NCBI GenBank assembly: GCA_004352715.1
Contig: SCFE01000114.1
Coordinates: 944,970 to 1,008,969 of the forward strand
Reading direction: 5' to 3'
Origin: Hofstenia miamia
Taxonomy: Eukaryota; Xenacoelomorpha; Acoela
Length of the DNA stretch: 64,000 bases
Shown in pieces: positions 24,627-35,727 of the stretch. A program made the position numbers and the translations under genes. The first letter of the stretch is position 1, and the number at the start of each line of letters is the position of its first letter. The notes beneath the pieces were generated by a model that was not told the DNA's origin, did no database searches, and was given only the letters and a program-made list of their open reading frames with translations.

Positions 24627-25125
24627 TGATTTGATTCAGTGAAATTTAGGTAATTGGAATTAAAATCTCCTAGGAAATTATTAAATTTATTTTCAAGAAT
24701 GGCTTATTCAATTTCTTCAATTTTATGTTTACAAAATTCAGAGATATGATTATAACAAATGTTTATAAGCTCGCTGCTGTAGGAATTTGAGGAAGATTCT
24801 AATTCAATCCAAAGTCTGGAATATTTCATGACTTAATTCCAAATCTTATCAGGTTTCAGTAAAAGCATATATTTCCTATTTTACATACCATTTTTATAAA
24901 TTTATTGCGATTTTCACTAAGACTTCTAGCACTTAGATAAACAATTTTAAAATTCGTTTTGAATTTGTTTAATACATCATTAATTTTATTTTCAAAAATT
25001 ATTGGCCCCGGGTTACTTTCAATATCACAAAAAATAATTAGTGGAAATTTTAAAAAGGATTTTAGATGTTTTTTGGTTAACAAATTATGGAATTTGATTG
25101 CATACAGTGTTAAAGCCGTGCCGTG
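23212..25125 (-). pseudogene. LINE ORF2 N-terminal/endonuclease region with 2A-like motif (CR1/L2-like)
   Basis: Read on the minus strand from about 25125 downwards. A leader ends in C-D-I-E-S-N-P-G-P (25003-25026), then comes I-V-Y-L-S-A-R-S-L (the usual N-A-R-S-L block opening the endonuclease), then R-L-W-I-E-L, L-G-D-F-N (catalytic block near 24680), D-Y-F-L-F-D-S and S-D-H-K-I-C-V (final His block, 24470-24500), and a linker helix up to about 24290. This is the order of an apurinic-type endonuclease domain of CR1/L2-like elements. A stop near 24856 and a stop near 24705 break it. The last part is repeated in copy A (23256-23609) by the tandem duplication. Reverse transcriptase does not follow. 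Confidence 0.8.
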
Positions 25126-26556
25126 TCAATTTGTTTTAAACTAAAACAATTCATTCATAGAAGTATAATCTAGGATGTCTTTTACTTTGAACAAAAAATA
25201 TATAGGTTTTCGTTTTATGCCGGACTCGTGCATGAAATTTGTTTACATTTCGTGCCATGTTGTGCTCGTGCCCCACTGCAACATCTATTGTACGGTGATT
25301 GATAAGAAAGTGGGAAAAAACTTGGATCATGTAAGTGTTTGGAGAAGCAAAGGACCATCTGAGTTTGTTGCATTCTTGAATTGAGTCGTTTCTCTTTAAG
25401 AGATCACATGCTGAGATTGGTGTAATCTCTGTAGGATGAATATGGAGAGGTGAAAATTTCTGTCGAACTCAAGTGATTAGATGATATGAGATTGTTGAAA
25501 ATGCTGGGAATTCTTCAAAGCATTGATGAGACCTATGTTAATGACTACAAGTTGAAGACGTTGCGGTGGTTAGCTTTTTACTTTTTCATTAAAACGTTTA
25601 GTGTTTTGTCTCGGTAGCTGTGAACTGTTTTAGCTTGATAGAAGAGGTGACCATGTGATCTAGCATATTTAAAAATGTAACCTCCCAAAACAAATCTAAT
25701 AGAATTATACTTGATGCGTTTGATGTGATTAGACTGTCATTCTGATGATGTGTTGTAGGTGGCAGATGTAGACGTCGATTGTTGCTGTAATTGGGGTTGT
25801 GTTGTGACGCCGGAATCTTTGGATATTATTGAAGATGACGGAGAGGAGACTTCTGTTTCATTTGACAGATCTCATTTATGAAATATGAAATTCTGTAGGT
25901 TCCATTTGTGTGGAGGTGTCTTTGAGATCTTGAACACATTGTCGGAAAAGAAATAGAAGAGCTTTAGAAAAAATTTTTTTGATCGAGTTGGCAAAACATT
26001 TGATGTAGCGGCGTCTTTTTCTTACTTTCGATGAAAGCATATAATAATAAAACAACAAAGATGGTTTGTTGTTTTTAGGGTAGAGAAGTCTTGTAGTAAG
26101 ATTGAAGCAGTCTATTCCAGGTAAAGTTTCATACTCAATCTCCCAATAACTTTAAAATTTGCCTAGATTTAACTGTAAAGTGACAAATTTGAGAAATAAG
26201 CACGATTGCATAAATATATGTATATGCAATAAATAGGAAGAAATGAGATCTTTAAATTAACTGTTTTCGTTTTGGGGAGAGGTTCGACTTAACTTACAGA
26301 CCCTCCCCTGTAAATGATTACACTGATGTGTGTACATTCACTGATGTAAGTGGTGGGGGTGGAATATAAGAACCTGAAACGATTACAGGCATTTTCGTTG
26401 ATTTAAACTAGTAATTGAAGTATTAAAAGTCTTAATTGCATAAAGGAAACAAATTTTTTAGTAGAAGGGCGTTTTGTTTATTAAAAAATATTAAATGTTA
26501 AAAAATTCCCATCCGGGTATTTGTGAGTTATCTGCTCCACTCAAATAATTGCTAAT
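25126..26556. other. Stretch without a supported gene
   Basis: Frames at 25175-25384 (plus) and 25876-26058 (minus) are slightly GC-richer than their surroundings. They may be 5' sequence of the adjacent minus-strand LINE, whose ORF1 would lie here, but no domain is recognisable. Confidence 0.4.
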
Positions 26557-26735
26557 TTATCAACATAATAATAGCAACCCTAACCCTAGCCCTAACCCAA
26601 GCCCTAACCCTAACTCCAACCTAACTCTAACCATATTACTAAACCTAACCCAAAACATAAGTCTAACATTAAGGTAAATTCTACCATAGATTTCTACATA
26701 ATACTAGAAATATATTGCTATTACCTTACCCCAAA
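26557..26735. repeat. Left inverted arm with telomere-like (CCCTAA)n tract
   Basis: A degenerate CCCTAA array fills about 26577-26657. It is flanked outside by TTATCAACATAATAATAGC and inside by AT-rich sequence. It is the partner of the arm at 28780-28930 in inverse orientation, with similarity extending beyond the telomere-like tract on both sides. Confidence 0.75.
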
Positions 26736-26935
26736 TATTATCAGTGGCGAGGCATCAGATAGCCCCCAAACACAAAATAGCCTGTCCCAATATTAAAAAA
26801 TTAACTTATAAAATATAACGGTATTGATTAAAAATCCGACAAATGCACTAATTTTTACAATTCTATACTCTATATGTACCAATAATTATATTTATTCATA
26901 AACCAACATATATATATACATGTATATATATATAA

Positions 26936-28461
26936 CAGGGTGTCCTGTTTTAAATTGAAAAAGTAAATTGTGTGTTAATGAACCGAAAGTGCATGATTTT
27001 GATTGGATGATTTAATCAAACTGTTTTACTGGTATGTGGATTTGTTTATGTATTGTAATTTTCATCAACAAATTTATTTTTTAGAAAATGAATGACAGTT
27101 TAAACTCGGTTAGTCAAAATGTGCAATTGGCTAAATTTTACTACCAGAATAATGAAAATGTTACTGCAGCTATTCGTGCATACAAAACAGCGAACAACAT
27201 AAAGAAGAATAAATATGCCCCAGTGTATAATACTGTAAAGAAAATGATAAATCGATTTGAATCAACTTCATCTTGTTTGATTCAAGGAAACAGCAGAAAG
27301 CGACGCTCTCAAGAAGACATTAATGTTGTTGAAGAACATGTCAAAATCAACAAATGCAGTAGTACTCGGCTAATAAGTGACAAAGTACAATTTTCCAAGT
27401 CTAAAGTTCATTCGATATTAAGAAAAGATTTAAAATTACATCCATACAAACCTTCATACCAAAGATATTTGTCGGATGCAGCACGAGATGAGCGGATAAT
27501 CTTTTGTCAGAAGCTTCTTGCAGAACACAATAATTCACATTCATTTCTTCCCAATATTCTGTTCTCTGACGAAGCAATTTTTTCAATTAACCCTAGTTTC
27601 AACAAACAAAATTGTCGTGTATGGTCTACCACAAAGCCTACTGATTATTCGTTCGTCGTAAAGCAATTTCCTGAAAAAGTAATGGTCTGGATGGGATTCA
27701 CCAAACAATTTTCAATTGGCCCATATTTCTTTGATGGCAACGTCAATGCCGACAGTTATCAGGAAATGCTAAAGAATTTTGTCATCCCTCAACTAAAAAG
27801 AAGAAAGAAATATTCTTCCACAGTTCTGCAACAGGATGGAGCTACTGCTCACACTGCTCACAGTTCAATGATTTTTCTGAAGAGACACTTTAAAGACNNN
27901 NNNNNNNNNNNNNNNNNNNNNNNNNNNNNNNNNNNNNNNNNNNNNNNNNNNNNNNNNNNNNNNNNNNNNNNNNNNNNNNNNNNNNNNNNNNNNNNNNNNN
28001 NNNNNNNNNNNNNNNNNNNNNNNNNNNNNNNNNNNNNNNNNNNNNNNNNNNNNNNNNNNNNNNNNNNNNNNNNNNNNNNNNNNNNNNNNNNNNNNNNNNN
28101 NNNNNNNNNNNNNNNNNNNNNNNNNNNNNNNNNNNNNNNNNNNNNNNNNNNNNNNNNNNNNNNNNNNNNNNNNNNNNNNNNNNNNNNNNNNNNNNNNNNN
28201 NNNNNNNNNNNNNNNNNNNNNNNNNNNNNNNNNNNNNNNNNNNNNNNNNNNNNNNNNNNNNNNNNNNNNNNNNNNNNNNNNNNNNNNNNNNNNNNNNNNN
28301 NNNNNNNNNNNNNNNNNNNNNNNNNNNNNNNNNNNNNNNNNNNNNNNNNNNNNNNNNNNNNNNNNNNNNNNNNNNNNNNNNNNNNNNNNNNNNNNNNNNN
28401 NNNNNNNNNNNNNNNNNNNNNNNNNNNNNNNNNNNNNNNNNNNNNNNNNNNNNNNNNNNNN
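26936..28461 (+). mobile_element. Tc1/mariner-superfamily transposon, left end to gap
   Basis: The element appears to begin at ACAGGGTGTCCTGTTTTAAA, a terminal sequence style (CAGGGTGT) shared by many of these transposons, directly after a (TA)n stretch that suits TA targeting. The transposase gene starts about 150 bp in. The right end is lost in the gap at 27898-28461, so the terminal inverted repeat cannot be confirmed. Confidence 0.65.
27088..27897 (+). CDS. Tc1/mariner-superfamily transposase, open reading frame truncated by gap
   Basis: 270 codons without a stop or frameshift before the gap. Residues 8-60 form a helix-turn-helix of the type beginning V-Q-L-A-K-F-Y-Y-Q-N, which binds the element ends, followed by a second DNA-binding region around 70-115. 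The DDE/D catalytic core opens with F-S-D-E-A-I-F (D161), has the V-M-V-W-M-G-F block (198-204), and reaches the second Asp in L-Q-Q-D-G-A-T-A-H (D250). The third acid, usually about 34 or more residues later, is in the gap. The start ATG at 27088 is the first in frame; an AG with a T-rich lead lies 3 bases before it. Intactness suggests a young, perhaps recently active copy. The codons after the gap at 28462 do not read as transposase. Confidence 0.9.
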
Positions 28462-28779
28462 TATATATATATATATATATGCGTTATTAACATTTATTGT
28501 AGTTCATATGAGGCGGGTTTCTCCAAGAATATTATGCTATATTTTTCATCTATGGCAGAGGCAAAGCCGACTCAATGAAAACAAATAAACAAATACAGTT
28601 TGAATTATGAAAACAAAGTAGCTGAGAAAAGATGTGAGGAATGACGCTGTGTAGATTGAAGAAACATTGTTTAATCTTATAACTGTTTTGTACGCAAACA
28701 AAACCCACGTGGTTGAACAATAAATTATAATTAGCATATTAATAGTCGTATATTATAATCATTTTGTAATTCATTTTGA
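28462..28779. other. Spacer after the gap
   Basis: It begins with (TA)n. The following frame looks non-coding. No gene is seen. Confidence 0.5.
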
Positions 28780-28930
28780 AAATTATTGGTATTAGTAATA
28801 ATTTTGCATATTCCTACTAGTATAACGTTTGGGTTGTAGTTTGGGCTAGGGTAAGGGCTAAGGCGTGTGTTCGCTTAGGTTATAGTTACGGTTTGGGTCA
28901 GGGTTAAGGCTATATTTATTATATTGATAA
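28780..28930. repeat. Right inverted arm with telomere-like (TTAGGG)n tract
   Basis: Degenerate GGGTTA/GGGCTA repeats at about 28828-28910 lead into GGCTATATTTATTATATTGATAA, the imperfect inverse complement of the outer flank of the left arm. On the inner side AGTAATA...TGCATATT...CTAGTAT matches the left arm in inverse orientation as well. Confidence 0.75.
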
Positions 28931-29148
28931 GACCCATCAGTTTTTCGTGCTCTGCTGTTTTGAATTTCGCCTAGAAAATTAAAAAGTGTAAGCCCCTGTG
29001 CTTATTCCAGTTTCAGCAGGTAGTACATATACATATGGCAAAATTCAATTAGTAACAATAAAACATGAAAATTACATACTGACGAGAATATAACGTTGAT
29101 GGAATCCGCGAAGTAAAATAATAGCGTAGTTTAAAATACACTTTTCCT

Positions 29149-29160
29149 CCACTAGATGGC
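29149..29160 (+). promoter_or_regulatory. CTCF-core-like motif CCACTAGATGGC
   Basis: A full match to CCASYAGRKGGC, identical to the motif at 20348. The flanks CTCCACTAGATGGCTAT resemble the site at 2540. Confidence 0.4.
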
Positions 29161-29382
29161 TATGAAAAATTACATTTGCTACTCGCAACTTTATTAATTT
29201 TGACGGTTGGTACTTGAAAGGAATACCGAATTTCTCAAAACGAATACCAAATATCTCAAAATTGATACTGTTGTTGTTGAACAACAAAGGCTTTAGCCAA
29301 TTAAATTGGTAAAATATCATTCTTATGTAATGGCATTTAGAAACAGATTTTTTGACAGTGTGCTTTATATAGTCATGCAAAA

Positions 29383-29456
29383 TTTTGAAATACAAATGTT
29401 TGATGCTAGTGTTTCCGTCATCGTTAACACTAGCATCAAACATTTGTATTTCAAAA
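29383..29456. repeat. Perfect 31-bp inverted repeat (hairpin, 12-nt loop)
   Basis: The left arm 29383-29413 and right arm 29426-29456 are exact inverse complements (arm contains ACAAATGTTTGATGCTAG). The loop is TCCGTCATCGTT. The perfect arms point to recent origin or selection. It could be the foldback centre of a small inverted-duplication element. Confidence 0.95.
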
Positions 29457-29589
29457 TGTCAAGAGTTTGTGGAATTGTGCATATCGACAAACACTACTGT
29501 TAATTTAATGCCCAATACCTGCAGAAGTGATGAGACGCATTAGTCAGCATTATCAATTTTTCTTCTTTTATAAAATGTAAGTAGACTTG

Positions 29590-29829
29590 GTTCTGTTCAC
29601 GCCCACTTATCAAACCTTGCAACAACATCCTCACGAGTATAAAAAACTGTCCACTTCCACCAAAGCAGTCGCGTCCGCCAATGGAATATGGTGGAATGGA
29701 ATGTCCTCCTCTGTCAGGTTTTCGACATTGATTTCATTGCTTAAATCAAAATGTTTTAAAAATATAGAAAAATATAAACAATTATTGTGGAGAGATGCAT
29801 TTTCAGGGTATATTTTTTCAATATTTTGA
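29590..29829 (+). pseudogene. Probable LINE ORF2 C-terminal scrap
   Basis: The frame contains I-W-W-N-G-M-S-S-S-V-R-F-S, resembling the W-N-S-L-P-x-x-V-R block that closes many LINE ORF2 proteins, followed by a Lys-rich helix (L-L-K-S-K). No upstream RT motifs are seen in the vicinity. Confidence 0.4.
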
Positions 29830-30699
29830 ATATTTCGCGAATCCCCCCCTTAGTTTCGTCACTCAAATTGCTCAAAACAGATGTCCCCATCAGAAACTCC
29901 TGCCTACGACGTTTACCAACGTAGAATTTTCAAGTCTCCAGTATTAGTTGATTTAATTTGAACAGTAGAAACAGTAAGCATTGGCACAATGAACTTGCTA
30001 TGATGTGGCAAGATCATGTAGATGAATTCGCTTCTTTGCCAAATTTAGAATAACTATTTAATGCTATTATTATGATTACAATAATTACTATGCAAATTTG
30101 TTTCAATTTGATTCTATTAATATAGCTTCACCATTAAATCAAAATTTTACAATACCAGAAATTTTTGCATTTTTTTGTGGATGAAGGTGAAAATTTTGGG
30201 CGGGGCAGCCGTCTCAGGTGCATCTCCATAGCTAGATACCTGACTTGTCGTTATCATTTTTATTTGGTATTGTAAACCGCTCAAATGCATTCGCTTCCAA
30301 ATAGAAACAGGCAAGCAACGCTGAAAATTGATTTTGTTTTTTGAAAAAAACTAAATATTGGATTCACATTAGGCTACGTAACAAACATCCCCAGCATTTT
30401 ATTCAGGCAATAATCCTTAAGCTCATCATTGAATCAGGTCCGTAGCCAGGGAGATGTAAGGGAACAAACCCCTGGAAAGCGAAGCATACACTGGTAAATG
30501 AACCTAAAACCAACAACAGCTTTTAAGAATAAAATACTTAAATGCAATTCTTGTAATTTCGTTCTCAATTATGATACTATTGAAGGGCTAGTCTAAAACT
30601 TTATGGGCCTTTTAAAAAATTATAATTGAAGGACAAGTTTAAATGAAGATTTGATTTTGTAGTTATTCCACTTAATTGGCGATCATCAAGGCTTCCGAT

Positions 30700-30761
30700 T
30701 TTGCTGTTAACAGCTAAAGAAGCTGTTAACAGCAAACAGCAATCCTATTTCTGTTAACAGC
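30700..30761. repeat. Nested palindromes built on GCTGTTAACAGC
   Basis: The 12-bp palindrome GCTGTTAACAGC occurs at 30703-30714 and 30722-30733, with an 11-base copy at 30751-30761. The first two form a larger perfect inverted repeat with 16-bp arms (30700-30715 and 30721-30736) around AAAGA. Confidence 0.9.
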
Positions 30762-33007
30762 TTTGATATTTTTTTCTTAGTCCTTAGATAAAATATATTT
30801 AAAAAATTCGTAGATAAGCTCCGCCATTGCATGGATAGGAGGAAGGGCGTACGCTGGGATTTTTACGACCTTGATAATGTGAAAGTATTGAAAAATAGAA
30901 TCTAAAAAATGTATTTCCCGACTTAGTTTTTAAATTTTTTTCTTAAAATTTTTTGATTTAGCCAATCAAAATTAGTTTCGAAAACCTGAGGAAGTCCATT
31001 ACAACACGTCTTTCCTTGCATACTCCCCTGGATAGGAGACACTATCATTGTTTTTAAAAGAAAAGCAATGTACTTTAAAAGAAACTATTAAATACTAAAC
31101 AGGAACTTTAAGGCGAATTTTAAAATGGATAACATATAACACAAAAAACAAAATGAATAAAAGCAGTAGTAAAAATGGCAACAAGTCGTCTGATTGTATT
31201 ACACTACAAATAGTCTATTGTTATAATGCCATGTGCTTTGTAAATGTTTTGAAAATTGTGGCAGATGAAAAGTTGATCATCTATTCTGGATGTTGATAAA
31301 GAACGAGAAATTTATTGTTCTGAATGCGACATCACACAATACAATTGTGAAATTACCCACGATAATAAATGAATATTCCATAAGTCTCCTAATATAAAGG
31401 TAATTGATACCCTGAAACAGGGTCTATGAATGGTTTCAAAACTTGTCGGAATTCTCTGACCGTCTTTAATGTGCTGTTGAGGAGATTGAAAGACATTGAT
31501 AGAGTTTGAACAACACAGATAATATGCAGATATGCGTTAATTTTATTTGCTGTTTTAAACAGCAGTTGGTTGCTTTTGGAAGCTTGGGAGCATTGGCTAT
31601 CATCAATCACTTTGGTGCATTAGTGCAAGGACATGGGGACAATTTTCCCCCTCCCCTTTCGCGAGCTTTCATACATATATTTTTGGAATAAAGTATTTTA
31701 TGAAAAATTTCAAAAAATGACACTTAACGACCAATTTTTGCAATATTTTGTCAGTTTAGGAGAGATCTGCAATGTAACTTAAGATCACCAGTTCAATCCA
31801 AACCGATCTACAAATTCTAGACGCGTCCAATTTGAATCCAACTGGATTCCAATCAAAGTTTGAGTTAGTATTACTTCGCACAAATACATTGGCTTTATTA
31901 GAAAAAGTTCTGAACAATAAAGAGGCTAAAATACAAAATCCTAGTCGATCAACATCATTCTCAATTTTTGAAACCCCTCTGCTAATCTGCGTATTAATTT
32001 ATTTCCAAGTAAAGTTTCAGTTCTAAGGTATGTTTTTCTATTCCTCTTCGAATCTGAGGGAGCAACCCAGTGGGATCGTGAGGAATTGGGACCGATTTTC
32101 TAAAATAATGGAAGTAAATTTTAAATTTTCTTTATATAATACTCTTTGTCTAGTTTTTATAGATTGCGAAGGTCAAAATTGATGTATGGATGCATTTCTT
32201 AGAGCTGTAGCTTAGTTGAAGGTGGCCTAATTACTAAAATTTCAAGGTACTCAATCCCCCGAAGAAAAACCAACAATTTGTAGTTTTTTTATTCCAACTC
32301 GAAGGTGAAAACTTGCACGATCTACCATATTGCTCTCAGTCAGAATATAGGAGATATGTGGCAGATGGCTATAGAAATTGAAGTATGATGAAAAATTTGA
32401 TGTCTTACCATTTTATAAAAACTTTGACAAATACTAAGATTATCTTAACTATACTAGCTTCAGATACAGTTCCGGAACGATCGCTGAATTCAGCTGGAAC
32501 TACAATTCTGCCCTTCTGAACGAACTGTTACTTATGATAAAATACATTATGCAATGCAGTATAGTTAAAATTTCGGTTTTATGTTCATGGGCATTCTAAG
32601 CAGAGTTTTGCAGGGTGCTTTTTTAGTGGGAGTCGGTCAATCTTTTATCAAAACTGAGACCGGAATCTATTAATTGTGTTCCTTCTCTATTCTCTCCCAC
32701 GTTATAATGTATAAAAATCGTTCAACAAATATTGTGATATTTTAACTCAAAGACATATGAGCACGACAGAAGAAAACATGTGACAGCTTTGGGTTTAATC
32801 GGCAACTTAAAACCAAATCCCCTTAACATTGATTCCTCTAATATTAGTGAAGAACGGTCAAAATGCAAAACGATTTTCAATTATTTTTTCAAGCAGTTGA
32901 ATATTATGAGAAACCAGATGAAGTCAAAATAGCCCTTTTATTGTGATTCATAGGTGAGGATACTAATGAAGTTTTGTAAAAATCTTCTTTCTTTTGCTGA
33001 TGACACT

Positions 33008-33235
33008 CAACCAGGGATGGAAATGGGTATAGATTTTTTGGGAACTACCACGCTCTGCCCTTTATTTTCTTGTTGATATCTGCTCAATATTGCCCACGCT
33101 TTTTTATTCTACCACATCAAATTACCATCCTAAAAAATTGTGCTTCAAACCCTATTTGTGGTAGCATATTGCCTTATATTTGTTCTATGACTATTTTCAT
33201 GACTGCACCACATCACCACTGCCAAATATTTAAAA
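33008..33235 (+). repeat. Dispersed repeat, copy A
   Basis: It shares a common layout and 3' end (GACTGCACCACATCACCACTG then AAATATTT) with the copy at 37850-38093. Identity is roughly two-thirds by eye, highest over the last 110 bp. Non-coding; class unknown. Confidence 0.6.
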
Positions 33236-34595
33236 CGGTTGTATAACTGTCTAAATGAGATACGATATTGGTAGACTAGTAAAATTCTTGTACTGAATGA
33301 TTGTAAATTTCAAGTTTTTCTTGTAAAATCAATTTGTACACCTACTCCCGAGGTTTCTATTCAGATAGGACTAGGTGATGTTAATCTTTTGGCGTCAAAA
33401 TCAGTTGGAAATCTTTGATTTTTATGTAATGCCAATTTTCTCATCGTTATGCTGTAACTTCCATATGTTGCGCTGCTATGTCTACTCCGAGACGGTCATA
33501 TCAGATTAGGGCTGCCTTTCAAAATGCTCTGCTCAAAAATTTGTTACTATAAGCATATATATTGATCGGAGTTGTAAGTGGGTCGGGCCGACACGAAATT
33601 GGATTTTTTAAGCTAAAATATTATAATGCTATGGATGGTTTGTTAAAAGAAGTTATAGGTCTTACTTAGTTCAGCAGAAACAGTAAACTTTAGTATCTTA
33701 AAAATTATTGACAAAAGTAACAGTCAGCTGTAAATTGTGTGTCTAACGACAAGGGACAACCTAGTTAATTTAGTAGGCCATGGAACATTCATTTATAATG
33801 GAGCTGTACAGGTCAATAAAGGGCTTTTTAATAATTAATTGAAAAGGCATATTATATTTTCACGTAAAACCTTTGCTAGCAATTTTGTATGGGTCGGATC
33901 GGATAATCCGACACGACTAGAACAAAATTGTTAGCATTCTGGACCGATCTGACTCGGATAGGGCCATAATGTTCACAAATTTATATGGATCTGGTTCAAT
34001 ATTTTTGATCATCCGTTTTTTCAACTCTTATATTGATGACTTTAATAGCTCTTGTCGATAGCATTGCCAAAGACAGAACTGCTACAATTTTTTCAGAATG
34101 TATTACTATCATTTTGGGTTATATGTTGGGTTTTGTAACTTGAACATTGTGTTTTATTAGTTGGTAAGTGTAACATTTTCAGTGGTTTACAAAATTGGTT
34201 TCACCATCGAACAGACCTTGAAACCACATTATAACCGTCATTTGCTTTTGTGGAAAGGGAAGTGTGTTAGGAGTTTTTAGAATAGTGAACTTTTTTAGTT
34301 TCTCATAATATTATCAAAGTCCAAATTCATTATAAATTCAAACCCATTCCAAGCCAGAATAGCTGCATAGATTAAGGAAATTAAGTGAATTTGAACTCAA
34401 GACATTAGACTTAATCTGAAATCTTGATCTCGATCAATAATCATATCGAAGTACACCTCTGGATTTAGTGTATATTTTATTTTATGACTTCTGTGTTAAA
34501 ATGCATTATGCATGCATTTCCCGCTATTTAATAGAGATGATGGGAATTGAATTATTGTTACTCTTCGAAATTTGTCTCTTTGAGCTCTTTACTGA

Positions 34596-34857
34596 TGTCA
34601 GTGCAAAAAGAAAAATCCCTAAATACGACACTGAAGAATTTTTCAAAATGTTTAAAATGGAAGATGAAGTCATAGATAATAATGCATTAGACAACTCTGA
34701 ATTATTTTCATCTGTGGAGACTGGTGATTTTAATGGATATCATAACGATCAAAATTCCATCCACAATAATGAAATTTCAAGTACTGATACTGAAAACACG
34801 ATAATCGATGAAATGCTTGAACTCTCGATTGCTAATCTCATTAGAAACCAAATGTAA
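34596..34857 (+). CDS. Candidate terminal exon of an unrecognised gene
   Basis: An open frame follows a good acceptor (CTGATGTCAG ending at 34595). It encodes an 86-residue tail beginning A-K-R-K-I-P-K-Y-D-T-E-E-F-F and ending I-A-N-L-I-R-N-Q-M, rich in Asp, Glu, Asn and Ser, with amphipathic F-F-K-M-F-K-M at its start. The exon phase leaves one base before the first full codon, so an upstream exon is required; none could be identified. The 3' flank is AT-rich and non-coding. Composition suggests an intrinsically disordered acidic C-terminus. No homologue is recognised. Confidence 0.4.
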
Positions 34858-35210
34858 ACTCTAAACATATAATGTGAACATTTTGTACATCCTTCTATAT
34901 AATAGGTAAAATGTAAAAAATGCTATAGAGATGTGTATAAGAGACATTTTCTTTAATATATCCTATTGTTGTATCATATGTAATACATTCTGTTTCAAGA
35001 GGTTGTGCAAAGCGCCATAAAAAGGTTATTTATTGATTTTAACTTTGCAATGAAATAATACCAGACGCTAACACTAGAGCTCACCTACGACCACAATAAC
35101 TTTGCGTTATTTCCAGTTCATAAGCATTGTTTTATGATGAATATATGAAGTGCTCGACATGTAAATACATTTTGAAGAATTTAATATCGACATGTTGTCT
35201 AAGTTTGGTT
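34858..35210. other. Spacer
   Basis: Likely the 3' flank of the preceding candidate exon. No other feature is seen. Confidence 0.5.
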
Positions 35211-35459
35211 CTATTTGATTGCAGATGAGAAAGACTCAAATTGGATCTTGATCCGTTTGATTTCATTAGGTTCTCTATTTCCCGCTCCACTCACTCTGAT
35301 GATGTTGTCATTTTCTCCATTCTTCGTCGAAAGAAACATCGCATCCTTCACTCGTTTTTCAATCGTGTTTGTACTGCTGCTAATTACATCTTGACTCTCA
35401 ACCCTCCAGCAGCAATTTATTTCTTTTCCCCGCCGCCGAGCTTCAAGAAATCTTTGATG
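35211..35459. other. GC-richer open segment of uncertain strand, cut by gap
   Basis: About 245 bp is open in one frame on each strand and is richer in C than its surroundings. The plus-strand peptide begins near D-L-D-P-F-D-F-I-R-F and the minus-strand one contains R-R-R-G-K-E-I-N-C-C-W. It may be a fragment of a transposon ORF or an exon. The gap at 35460 removes the continuation. Confidence 0.3.
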
Positions 35460-35640
35460 NNNNNNNNNNNNNNNNNNNNNNNNNNNNNNNNNNNNNNNNN
35501 NNNNNNNNNNNNNNNNNNNNNNNNNNNNNNNNNNNNNNNNNNNNNNNNNNNNNNNNNNNNNNNNNNNNNNNNNNNNNNNNNNNNNNNNNNNNNNNNNNNN
35601 NNNNNNNNNNNNNNNNNNNNNNNNNNNNNNNNNNNNNNNN

Positions 35641-35641
35641 A

Positions 35642-35727
<86 letters not shown>
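35641..35727. repeat. (ATT)n microsatellite at gap edge
   Basis: More than 25 perfect ATT units directly after the gap at 35460-35640, which probably failed to assemble because of this repeat. Confidence 0.98.

Larger units (their letters stand above)
29830..34594. other. Long non-coding stretch with repeats
   Basis: No gene is supported. Contents: a hAT-style terminal phrase CAGGTCCGTAGCCAGGG near 30437; the GTTAAC palindrome cluster at 30700-30761; a dispersed repeat copy at 33008-33235; and GGGTCGG/TCCGAC-rich patches near 33570-33600 and 33890-33950 that look like sub-terminal repeats of an unclassified element. Confidence 0.5.

Noticed and set aside
26577-26657. True chromosome end (telomere)
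   Set aside because: The array is short, degenerate and internal, with a mirror-image partner at 28828-28910. It is better read as interstitial telomere-like repeat.
35641-35727. Poly-isoleucine or poly-asparagine protein
   Set aside because: It is simply an (ATT)n microsatellite read in frame.
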